Positions 1 to 5,149 of a stretch of DNA of 9,522 nt are shown here, piece after piece. Source of the stretch: Clostridiales bacterium UBA4696 (lineage in GTDB: Bacteria > Bacillota > Clostridia > Oscillospirales > Oscillospiraceae); assembly GCA_002404795.1 (NCBI GenBank), contig DHKK01000168.1:1-9522 (forward strand), read 5' to 3'. The number at the start of each line of letters is the position of its first letter. Position 1 is the stretch's first letter. The notes beneath the pieces were generated by a model that did not search any database, was not told where the DNA came from, and saw only the letters and a program-made list of their open reading frames with translations. The position numbers were made by a program, and so were the translations under genes.

Positions 1-10
1 TGGTTTCCAT
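1..10 (-). CDS. Possible first codons of the gene after recJ (partial)
   Basis: Reading the minus strand, an ATG lies at 10-8, directly after the recJ stop codon TGA (13-11), and continues as ATG-GAA-ACC to the window edge. An AGGA sequence in the last recJ codons sits about 6 nt upstream of this ATG, a normal ribosome-binding distance. This is consistent with a translationally coupled next gene in a recJ operon. Only three codons are visible, so the product cannot be named. In many Clostridia recJ is followed by apt or relA, but nothing here tests that. Confidence 0.35.
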
Positions 11-2080
11 TCAGGTTCCTGCCTTCTGCTTTTTGAGGTGGATGAGGATCGGGCTCTTTTCCAGATCGACCTTGCGCCCGTCGGCGCACAGGCGGATGAA
101 GAGCGTCTTCGGCCGCTGCTCGAGCTGCACGAGCCCCTGCTCTGCCAGAACGTCCAGGCAGATGCGCGTTTTTCCTGCGCTCAGCGGGAGCTTTGCGCAG
201 CGCGAGATCTTGCGGCTCAGGCAGCCGAGCTCCTCACAGAGCGTCCCGTCCTGCGAGAATGCGGCCAGATACCGCCAGACCGCGACGAAGTCCTGCCGCG
301 CCGGCAGCAGGGAGTCTGCCTCGTCGCAGCTGAGCTCGCCGCCGGAAAGATGCTTGCGGTAGACCGCGCGGTCATGCCCCTGCGCCTCGCGGAAGGCCTT
401 GTCCGGCCGGATATCGACCAGATTGAGCTGCACCGAGCGCATGGAGCGGTATTCGTTAATCTGCGGGGTAAAGGCGATATCGACCACGTCGCCCTGGGCC
501 ACGGCGGCCCGCTGCGCGTTGGTGGAAAAGAAGATCGCGCCCCAGGAGAACGGGCCCTTGCTCAGCCGCAGCCGCAGATGCTTGCCGCCGCCGACCTCGG
601 TCAGCTCCGTGACCTGCAGCCCGCGCATGCACAGGATCGGCCGCGGGCAGCCCGCGCCGCAGGGCTCGAGCTCGTCGAGCGCCTGGATATTTTCGATGGT
701 CAGCAGCTCCGGCGGGATCTCGCAGTCGATCGCGAGCGCCGTGCTGCAGGCGTCCGACTGGCGGAAGCTGCTGCAAAGCTGCAGCATTTTCTCGCGGAAG
801 GGCTCGATGCACGCGCGCCGGATGGTGAACCCGGCGGCAAGCTCATGCCCGCCGTAGCTCTCAAGCAGCCCGGACAGCTGCTCGAGCGAGCGGAAGAGGT
901 TGAACCCGCCGTACGAGCGCGAGGAGGCCTTGCCCTTGTCGCCGTCGAGGCAGATGAGGAAGGTCGGGCAGCTGTATTCCTCCGCCATGCGCGACGCGAC
1001 GATCCCGACCACGCCCTGGTGCCAGCTCTCGTCGGCCAGCACGATGGCCTGCGGCGGCCCGCCGGGCGGCAGCATGGCGACGGCGCTCTGGTAGATGCTG
1101 CCTTCGATCTCCTGCCGCTTGCGGTTGAGGCGGCAGAGCGTCCCGGCCAGCTCCACGGCGCGGGCGGCGTCGTGGGTCAGAAACAGCTCGGTCGCCACGT
1201 GCACCTCGCCCATGCGCCCGGCGGCGTTGATGCGCGGTGCGAGCGTATAGCCGATCGTCCCCGCGGTGACGGGGCCCTTCTGCACGGCGCATTCGGCCAT
1301 CAGCGCGGCGATGCCGACGCGCTTCGGGTTGGCCAGCGCCCGCAGGCCGCGGGCGACCATCGTGCGGTTCTCGCCCGTCAGCGGCATGACGTCCGCGACG
1401 GTGCCGAGGCACAGAAAATCACAGTATTGGTCCAGCAGCTTCTCCTGGTCGCCCTCGATGGCGGCGGCCAGCTTGAACGCGACGCCGACGCCCGCCATCT
1501 CCGTGACGGGCTGGGGCTGATCCTTGCGGTGCGGATCGACGAGCGCCGCGGCCTGCGGCAGCTCGGATTTGCACTCGTGGTGGTCGGTAATGACAAGATC
1601 GATGCCGAGCTCTTTGCACAGCTGCGCCTCCTGATTGGCCGTGATGCCGCAGTCGACCGTCACGATCAGCTCCACGCCCTGCTTTTTGAGCGTATCGATG
1701 GCGAGCGGGTTGAGCCCGTAGCCCTCCTCGAGCCGCGCGGGGATATAGCTGGTCACGTGGCCGCCTTTGCTGCGCAGATATTCCGTCAGCAGGCAGGTAG
1801 CCGTGATGCCGTCAACGTCGTAATCGCCGAAGACGGCGATATGCTCGCGGCGCTGCAGGGCAAGCCGCACGCGCGCGGCGGCCCTGTCCATGTCGAGCAG
1901 GTCGAACGGGGAGGAGAGGGGGTAGCTGCAGGATAAAAATTCTCTGGCCGCGTCCGCGTCCCGGTAGCCGCGGCTGCACAGCAGCGCCGCGGTGATCGGC
2001 GAGAAGCCCGCCGCGCACAGGGCCCTTGCGTCGGCAGGCTCATAGGACGATACCGTCCAGGTTCCGTACTTCAATTCCAA
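11..2080 (-). CDS. recJ: Single-stranded-DNA-specific exonuclease RecJ
   Basis: RecJ is a DHH-superfamily 5'-3' exonuclease that degrades single-stranded DNA in recombination, mismatch and base-excision repair in the cytoplasm. The 689-residue product shows the family motifs in order: DYDVDG (86-91), VDCG (142-145), TDHHE (165-169) with the metal-binding DHH, GTVADV (226-231), APRINAAGRM (281-290), then a DHHA1 region with W353-H-Q-G-V-V-G and GGHELAAG (410-417). An OB-fold-like stretch follows at about 450-557. A C-terminal extension (about 565-689) is absent from the 577-residue E. coli protein but fits the longer Firmicutes enzymes. The start is TTG at 2080. No in-frame ATG lies upstream, because the nearest ATG (2091) opens a 6-codon frame ending within recJ. 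A second TTG two codons in (2074) is possible. The ribosome site is weak (GGA only). The motifs look intact, so the gene should be functional. Confidence 0.96.
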   Translation of the reverse strand: MELKYGTWTVSSYEPADARALCAAGFSPITAALLCSRGYRDADAAREFLSCSYPLSSPFDLLDMDRAAARVRLALQRREHIAVFGDYDVDGITATCLLTEYLRSKGGHVTSYIPARLEEGYGLNPLAIDTLKKQGVELIVTVDCGITANQEAQLCKELGIDLVITDHHECKSELPQAAALVDPHRKDQPQPVTEMAGVGVAFKLAAAIEGDQEKLLDQYCDFLCLGTVADVMPLTGENRTMVARGLRALANPKRVGIAALMAECAVQKGPVTAGTIGYTLAPRINAAGRMGEVHVATELFLTHDAARAVELAGTLCRLNRKRQEIEGSIYQSAVAMLPPGGPPQAIVLADESWHQGVVGIVASRMAEEYSCPTFLICLDGDKGKASSRSYGGFNLFRSLEQLSGLLESYGGHELAAGFTIRRACIEPFREKMLQLCSSFRQSDACSTALAIDCEIPPELLTIENIQALDELEPCGAGCPRPILCMRGLQVTELTEVGGGKHLRLRLSKGPFSWGAIFFSTNAQRAAVAQGDVVDIAFTPQINEYRSMRSVQLNLVDIRPDKAFREAQGHDRAVYRKHLSGGELSCDEADSLLPARQDFVAVWRYLAAFSQDGTLCEELGCLSRKISRCAKLPLSAGKTRICLDVLAEQGLVQLEQRPKTLFIRLCADGRKVDLEKSPILIHLKKQKAGT

Positions 2081-2111
2081 TGCACATCCATTATTATTTT
2101 CTTTTTCGCAT

Positions 2112-2140
2112 ATTATAGCATCATGGATGGAATATCACAA
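2112..2140 (-). promoter_or_regulatory. Promoter of recJ (extended -10)
   Basis: On the minus strand a TATAAT (2112-2117) is preceded by TGC, making an extended -10 element. A TTGTGA (2135-2140, 4 of 6 consensus bases) lies 17 bp upstream. Transcription would start near 2105, leaving a leader of about 25 nt before the TTG start of recJ. The assignment rests only on sequence match and position. Confidence 0.65.
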
Positions 2141-2195
2141 TACAAAATGTGGGATACAGCCCCGCTGGAGGCGGTTTTTTCGCCCATGGCGCCGC

Positions 2196-2240
2196 AAAAA
2201 AGCCCCGCCGGCGCCACAGTTCCGCTTTTCTTTGCGGGGC
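2196..2240 (-). terminator. Terminator-like hairpin in the recJ/phosphoesterase intergenic region
   Basis: Read on the minus strand, GCCCCGC (2240-2234) pairs with GCGGGGC (2208-2202) and is followed at once by six T (2201-2196). The 7-bp all-GC stem plus U-tract has the form of an intrinsic terminator, although the 25-nt loop is long. It lies between two divergent genes, where no minus-strand transcript is expected to end, so its role is unclear. It may block antisense transcription toward recJ or be chance in GC-rich DNA. Confidence 0.3.
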
Positions 2241-2249
2241 GGGTATGAT
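2220..2249 (+). promoter_or_regulatory. Possible promoter of the metallophosphoesterase gene
   Basis: TATGAT (2244-2249) is a good -10 match about 30 bp before the start codon. The best -35 candidate, TTCCGC (2220-2225), is 18 bp upstream and matches poorly, so the -35 half is uncertain. The element overlaps the right arm of the GC-rich inverted repeat at 2202-2240. Confidence 0.35.
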
Positions 2250-2277
2250 ACACTCTATTAAAAAAGGAGGCGCAGGC

Positions 2278-3126
2278 ATGGGGAAAAACGGGCGAAAGAG
2301 CCGCCGCTGGCTGCTGCCGGCGGCGCTGGTGCTGGCCGGCGCGGCGTGGTTTGAAAATTTCACACTGTCTTCGAGCACGGTCGAGGTCCGCAGCGCGGCG
2401 CTGCCCGCGGCGTTTTCGGGCCTGCGCGTGGTACAGATCTCCGACCTGCACGGCAGGCGCTTTGACGCGGGCAGCCGGTATCTGCTCGCGCTCGTGCGGC
2501 TGCAAAGCCCGGACATCATCGCCTTGACCGGCGATCTGGCAGACGAATTCACCGACGTTTCCATGCTCCCGCCCCTGCTCGAGGGCTTAACGGCGCTCGC
2601 GCCGACATTTTACGTGACGGGCAACCACGAGTGGGTGCTCTCCCGCGAAAAGCGGCAGGCGCTGTTTGACCTGCTGGACGCGGCGGGCGTCATCCGCCTG
2701 CCGAATGAATGCCGGCTGCTGGAGAAGGGCGGCGCGTCCATCGTCCTCGCGGGCGTGGACGACCCGAACGGCCCGTATGACCAGAAGCGCCCGGCGCAGC
2801 TCGTGCGCGAGATCCGGCAGCAGTACGGCAAGGACGCGTATATCCTCATGCTCTCGCACCGCAACGACGAGCTGCCCCTCTGGGCGCACATGGGCGTGCA
2901 GACGGTCCTCTGCGGCCACGGCCACGGCGGCATCGTGCGCCTGCCCGGCATCGGCGCGGTCTTCGGCACGCATATGGATCTGTTCCCGGACTATACCGCG
3001 GGCCTGTACGAAAAGGACGGGACCGCCATGGTCGTCAGCCGCGGGCTCGGCGGCAGCCGCAAGCTGCCTCTGCGCATCGGCAACCGCCCGGAGGTCGTGA
3101 CTGTCGTTTTGCGGACAGAGAACTGA
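2278..3126 (+). CDS. Membrane-anchored metallophosphoesterase (YkuE/YaeI type)
   Basis: This is a calcineurin-like phosphoesterase of 282 residues that probably hydrolyses a phosphodiester or phosphomonoester outside the cytoplasmic membrane; the substrate is unknown. Residues 1-10 are basic and 11-25 hydrophobic, which fits a signal anchor. Metal-binding motifs follow in the expected order: DLH (56-58), GDLAD (85-89), GNHE (115-118), H194 in SHRND, and GHGH (213-216). The C-terminus ends in SRGLGGS...NRPE, as in YkuE-like proteins of this length. The ATG at 2278 is chosen because AAGGAGG (2264-2270) lies 7 nt upstream. The frame is open back to an ATG at 2149, but that extension runs through the promoter and hairpin region and resembles no protein. 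The EamA fragment begins 29 bp downstream on the same strand, and no terminator is visible between them. Confidence 0.9.
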   Translation: MGKNGRKSRRWLLPAALVLAGAAWFENFTLSSSTVEVRSAALPAAFSGLRVVQISDLHGRRFDAGSRYLLALVRLQSPDIIALTGDLADEFTDVSMLPPLLEGLTALAPTFYVTGNHEWVLSREKRQALFDLLDAAGVIRLPNECRLLEKGGASIVLAGVDDPNGPYDQKRPAQLVREIRQQYGKDAYILMLSHRNDELPLWAHMGVQTVLCGHGHGGIVRLPGIGAVFGTHMDLFPDYTAGLYEKDGTAMVVSRGLGGSRKLPLRIGNRPEVVTVVLRTEN

Positions 3127-3155
3127 ACGCATCAAAAAGAGAAAGAGAGAACGAT

Positions 3156-3425
3156 ATGAAAACCTGGAAAGCGACTGGATGTGTGCTGCTGGCGGGCTTT
3201 CTGGCCTATATCCTCTATACAAAGGGCCTCGAGGGCATGCCGTCGAGCCGCGCGTCCATTCTCGCCTCGGTCGAGCCGGTCACGTCGGCCGTCATCGGCA
3301 CGATCGTTTTCCATGAGCCGCTCAGCCTGGCGGCGGTCTGCGGGATCGTCCTGGTTTTGGGCGGGATCGCGGTACTGAGCGTGCGTCTGCCGGGGAAAAA
3401 GCGGGAAAAGACCGGCCAGATTTAA
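3156..3425 (+). CDS. Truncated EamA/DMT-family transporter (C-terminal part only)
   Basis: The 89-residue product resembles only the last part of an EamA (drug/metabolite transporter) permease. A hydrophobic helix at about 8-22 is followed by the family-typical Y-I-L-Y-T-K-G-L segment and a small-residue stretch, then A-S-V-E-P-V-T-S-A-V-I-G (about 37-48), F-H-E-P-L-S, and a final hydrophobic helix (about 58-75) before a basic tail. Full EamA proteins have ten membrane helices and about 280-300 residues, so roughly two thirds is missing. The phosphoesterase gene occupies the space where the 5' part would be, and I see no remnant of it in any frame. A purine-rich AGAGAGAA lies just before the ATG, so the fragment may be translated. 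It may be a decaying remnant, or a small membrane protein of three or so helices that still works, for instance as an oligomer. I favour the remnant. Confidence 0.6.
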   Translation: MKTWKATGCVLLAGFLAYILYTKGLEGMPSSRASILASVEPVTSAVIGTIVFHEPLSLAAVCGIVLVLGGIAVLSVRLPGKKREKTGQI

Positions 3426-3453
3426 ACTTTTTATAAACAATCGCCCTGCCCGC

Positions 3454-3481
3454 TTGTATTTTGTCCGCAGGTTTCTATAAT
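3454..3481 (+). promoter_or_regulatory. Promoter of the zinc-ribbon membrane protein gene
   Basis: A perfect TATAAT (3476-3481) has a weak TTGTAT (3454-3459) 16 bp upstream. Transcription would begin near 3488, placing the chosen ATG (3522) about 34 nt downstream with its GGAG inside the leader. No clear terminator lies between the EamA fragment and this promoter, so read-through from upstream is also possible. Confidence 0.55.
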
Positions 3482-3521
3482 GGGGTTTATTGAATGAAAC
3501 CATATGGACGGAGTGACGGAA

Positions 3522-3908
3522 ATGTTTCGGAAAATCGGAGATGGGCTTCGCAGATTTATGGCCGGGCGCTATGGCTCGGACCGGCTGAACCAGTGTCTGC
3601 TCGGCGCGGCGCTCGTGCTGATCCTCATCAGCGCCATCGGCGGCCGGTGGGTGCAGTGGATGTCGGTATTGAGCCTGCTGGCGTACATCCCGCTCATCTG
3701 GTCGATCTACCGGATGTATTCGCGCAATATTGAGGCCCGCCGCCGGGAAAACACCGCCTTCCTGCGGTTTTTCAGCCGCCTGACGGATAAGCAGTACCGC
3801 TATTTCCGCTGCCCCGGCTGCCGTCAGGTCGTCCGCGTGCCGCGCGGCAAGGGCAAGATCAACATCCGCTGCCCGAAGTGCAGCCGCCAGTTTATCAAAC
3901 GCACGTAA
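3522..3908 (+). CDS. Small two-helix membrane protein with C-terminal zinc ribbon
   Basis: I do not recognise a named gene. The 128-residue product has a basic, amphipathic N-terminus, two hydrophobic segments (about 25-42 and 46-66), a charged linker rich in R and E, and a C-terminal zinc-binding module, CPGC (97-100) and CPKC (117-120). The stretch RVPRGKGKINIRCPKC lies between and around the second pair. The four cysteines and the V-R-V-P-R-G spacing resemble MJ0042-type zinc ribbons, which bind one zinc ion. The ribbon probably faces the cytoplasm and could bind nucleic acid or a partner protein; that is inference. The ATG at 3522 is preferred over the in-frame ATG at 3504 because GGAG (3510-3513) is 8 nt upstream of 3522, while nothing like a ribosome site precedes 3504. 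The longer form would add six residues. It is followed by the tRNA-Ser promoter. Confidence 0.75.
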   Translation: MFRKIGDGLRRFMAGRYGSDRLNQCLLGAALVLILISAIGGRWVQWMSVLSLLAYIPLIWSIYRMYSRNIEARRRENTAFLRFFSRLTDKQYRYFRCPGCRQVVRVPRGKGKINIRCPKCSRQFIKRT

Positions 3909-3925
3909 ATCGGCGGAAAATTTCC

Positions 3926-3954
3926 TTGATTTTGCTGCCGGTGTCTGTTATAAT
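3926..3954 (+). promoter_or_regulatory. Promoter of tRNA-Ser
   Basis: TTGATT (3926-3931) and a perfect TATAAT (3949-3954) are separated by 17 bp, and TGT before the -10 makes it an extended -10. Transcription would start near 3961, about 16 nt before the mature tRNA. This is one of the best promoter matches in the window, as expected for a stable RNA gene. Confidence 0.75.
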
Positions 3955-3976
3955 ACGCAGGCTGCAGCAAACATAC

Positions 3977-4067
3977 GGAGCGGTATCGAAGTGGTTATAA
4001 CGGCCCTGACTCGAAATCAGGTGTACCGGCAACGGTACCGTGGGTTCGAATCCCACCCGCTCCGCCA
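3977..4067 (+). tRNA. tRNA-Ser (anticodon CGA)
   Basis: A complete class II tRNA folds by hand. The acceptor stem GGAGCGG (3977-3983) pairs with CCGCTCC (4057-4063), followed by discriminator G4064 and a genomically encoded CCA (4065-4067). The anticodon stem CCTGA (4005-4009) pairs with TCAGG (4017-4021) around the loop CTCGAAA, giving anticodon CGA (4012-4014), which reads the serine codon UCG. The long variable arm GTACCG-GCAA-CGGTAC (4023-4038) is typical of serine tRNAs. The T arm GTGGG/CCCAC (4040-4044, 4052-4056) encloses TTCGAAT. It has its own promoter and a strong terminator. Confidence 0.96.
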
Positions 4068-4070
4068 CGT

Positions 4071-4105
4071 CGTCGCGGACTACGCTAGTTCGCGACGGCT
4101 TTTTT
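4071..4105 (+). terminator. Intrinsic terminator of tRNA-Ser
   Basis: A 12-bp stem, CGTCGCGGACTA (4071-4082) with TAGTTCGCGACG (4086-4097), contains one G-T pair, has a three-base CGC loop, and is followed by GC and six T (4100-4105). It begins 3 nt after the tRNA CCA. The T-tract is also part of a second, competing hairpin (4097-4125). Confidence 0.85.
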
Positions 4106-4125
4106 ATGCTTCGCATCAAAAAGCC
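4097..4125. repeat. Inverted repeat overlapping the tRNA terminator
   Basis: GGCTTTTTTATGC (4097-4109) can pair with GCATCAAAAAGCC (4113-4125) around a TTC loop, with one mismatch. The 5' arm contains the U-tract of the tRNA terminator, so this hairpin and the terminator cannot both be fully formed in RNA. It could stabilise the 3' end or be a remnant of a tandem terminator duplication. Confidence 0.6.
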
Positions 4126-4155
4126 ATCTCTCACTCGCTGCGTCGCTCCTCCTCT

Positions 4156-4195
4156 CAAAATCGTGACCGCTATGCTGGGTCACGATTTTGTTTTT
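4156..4195 (+). terminator. Second intrinsic terminator downstream of tRNA-Ser
   Basis: CAAAATCGTGACC (4156-4168) pairs perfectly over 13 bp with GGTCACGATTTTG (4178-4190) around a 9-nt loop and is followed by TTTTT (4191-4195). It is immediately followed by another perfect hairpin, GCGGCCG-GGAC-CGGCCGC (4196-4213). No gene lies between it and the first terminator, so it can only back up the tRNA terminator, or belong to a mobile or duplicated intergenic unit. Confidence 0.65.
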
Positions 4196-4224
4196 GCGGC
4201 CGGGACCGGCCGCGATGTTCACGA

Positions 4225-4254
4225 AAAAAGCCCATCCATTCGGATGGGCTTTTT
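4225..4254 (-). terminator. Bidirectional terminator of the XRE regulator gene
   Basis: AAAAAGCCCATCC (4225-4237) and GGATGGGCTTTTT (4242-4254) form a 13-bp perfect stem with a four-base loop. Read on the minus strand it is followed by a run of six T, and it lies 54 bp after the stop codon of the XRE gene. On the plus strand it also ends in five T, so it would stop transcription from either side. Confidence 0.85.
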
Positions 4255-4308
4255 CGGTGCTGCGGCGCGGGTGGGGGAAGATGGAGCGGAGATTCGGCGG
4301 CGGAGCGG

Positions 4309-4935
4309 TTACACGGTTGCGGCTTCCTGGTCGAGGAAGTCGTGGATGACGTCGAACAGGTGGACGGGGTCGAGCTGCTGGTCGGTGCAGAGCCGGGCCA
4401 GACGCTCGACGGCGGCGCGGTCGTCGGAGAAGGGAGAGATGACCGCGAGGGTCGTCCAGCAGCCGCTTTGCCGCTGCTGGCCAAGAAGACCGTAGGAGCA
4501 GCGCATGCGCGCCGGCTCCCAGGTCTCCTGCAGAAAATATCGGTAAGCGCCCTCCGGGGCTTCCGGTTCGGAGGTGTTCGCGTCGATGTGCGTCAGCTCC
4601 TGCGAGACGCGGAAGGCGGTCTGCAGCAGCGCGATCGCGTCCTTTGCCAGCCGCTGCGCCTGCGGGTGCAGCGCCGGGATCTGCGGCAGGAGCGTCTCGA
4701 GCCGGAGGGACTCCGCAGCGGCGTCCTCCGGGCCGGAGATGAGCTGTGCCGGGGTGATATTGAGGCCTTTGGCGATCTCTTCAATGGAATCCGACCGCAG
4801 GCAGTTTTCTCCCTTCAGATATCCCTGAAACGTGGAGCGCGGAATGCCGAGCTCTTTGGAAAATTCCAGCTTGCTTTTCTTCTCCGCTTCCATCCTGTGC
4901 CGCAGTGTGGCTGCAATGTTTTTCTCTATCTGCAC
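4309..4935 (-). CDS. XRE-family HTH regulator with a DUF6514-like C-terminus
   Basis: The 208-residue protein starts with a Cro/C1-type helix-turn-helix domain (about 6-66). The recognition part is F-S-K-E-L-G-I-P-R-S-T-F-Q-G-Y-L-K-G, and the domain ends with the family-typical L-N-I-T-P-A-Q-L-I. A helical linker (about 75-115) precedes a C-terminal region (130-205) with Y-G-L-L-G, I-S-P-F-S-D-D and a closing H-L-F-D-V-I-H-D-F-L. This pattern recalls the small clostridial DUF6514 domain; I recall it from memory and have not tested it. The GTG start at 4935 is chosen because GGGAGGT (4942-4948) sits 6 nt upstream; the first ATG is 14 codons further in and would cut the HTH. It has its own strong promoter and a bidirectional terminator, so it is probably a single-gene transcript. 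Its targets are unknown. An inverted repeat in its leader is one possible site. Confidence 0.85.
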   Translation of the reverse strand: MQIEKNIAATLRHRMEAEKKSKLEFSKELGIPRSTFQGYLKGENCLRSDSIEEIAKGLNITPAQLISGPEDAAAESLRLETLLPQIPALHPQAQRLAKDAIALLQTAFRVSQELTHIDANTSEPEAPEGAYRYFLQETWEPARMRCSYGLLGQQRQSGCWTTLAVISPFSDDRAAVERLARLCTDQQLDPVHLFDVIHDFLDQEAATV

Positions 4936-4976
4936 AAAGCCACCTCCCTCAATAAAAAGATAAGAATGTGGGTGCA

Positions 4977-5000
4977 GCCGGTAAATGCCAGCTTACCGGC
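4977..5000. repeat. Perfect inverted repeat in the leader of the XRE gene
   Basis: GCCGGTAA (4977-4984) and TTACCGGC (4993-5000) are exact complements separated by 8 nt. The repeat lies between the transcription start (about 5050) and the GTG start (4935). It could be an operator for the XRE protein, since dyads of this size are typical binding sites, or a hairpin in the leader RNA. No T-run follows on the minus strand, so it is not a terminator. Confidence 0.55.
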
Positions 5001-5056
5001 AAACAGACCAGCTTTTCGTCACATGCGTCGCGGACAGGAAAAATTATGTATCTACC

Positions 5057-5085
5057 ATTATAAGCGGCGGGGAAATCGGAGTCAA
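5057..5085 (-). promoter_or_regulatory. Near-consensus promoter of the XRE regulator
   Basis: On the minus strand TTGACT (5080-5085) and TATAAT (5057-5062) are separated by exactly 17 bp, differing from the sigma-A consensus at one base. Transcription would start near 5050, giving a leader of about 115 nt before the GTG start. The strength of the promoter suggests that the gene is repressed, possibly by its own product. Confidence 0.8.
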
Positions 5086-5095
5086 TCGGAAAAGG

Positions 5096-5133
5096 AAACA
5101 GGGAGATCTCCGTTCATGGAGATCTCCCTGTTT
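5096..5133 (-). terminator. Terminator of the TetR-ABC operon
   Basis: A 16-bp perfect stem, AAACAGGGAGATCTCC (5096-5111) with its complement (5118-5133), encloses a six-base loop. It lies 16 bp after the stop codon of the second ABC gene. On the minus strand it ends in TTT-CC-TTTT, an acceptable U-tract. It separates the operon from the XRE promoter, which begins 11 bp further on. Confidence 0.85.
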
Positions 5134-5149
5134 TAGGGGGTATCTGTAT

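Noticed and set aside
38..1936. 632-codon plus-strand frame antisense to recJ
   Set aside because: It is a shadow frame of a GC-rich gene. The composition is biased (many R, A, H, Q), no family is recognisable, and recJ on the other strand has all its motifs.
2149..2277. Extending the phosphoesterase upstream to an ATG at 2149
   Set aside because: The extension crosses the likely promoter and hairpins and adds residues unlike any signal sequence. The ATG at 2278 has an ideal ribosome site and is followed directly by a signal anchor.
3895..4158. Minus-strand frame across the tRNA, giving an 87-residue protein with a GFEPTVPLPVH-type segment
   Set aside because: This is the antisense translation of a serine tRNA, a known spurious protein type in databases. 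The real feature is the tRNA on the plus strand.
3977..4308. tRNA-Ser as the attachment site of an integrated element
   Set aside because: tRNA genes are common integration sites, but I find no integrase, no repeat of the tRNA 3' end and no phage or conjugation gene to the right within the window.
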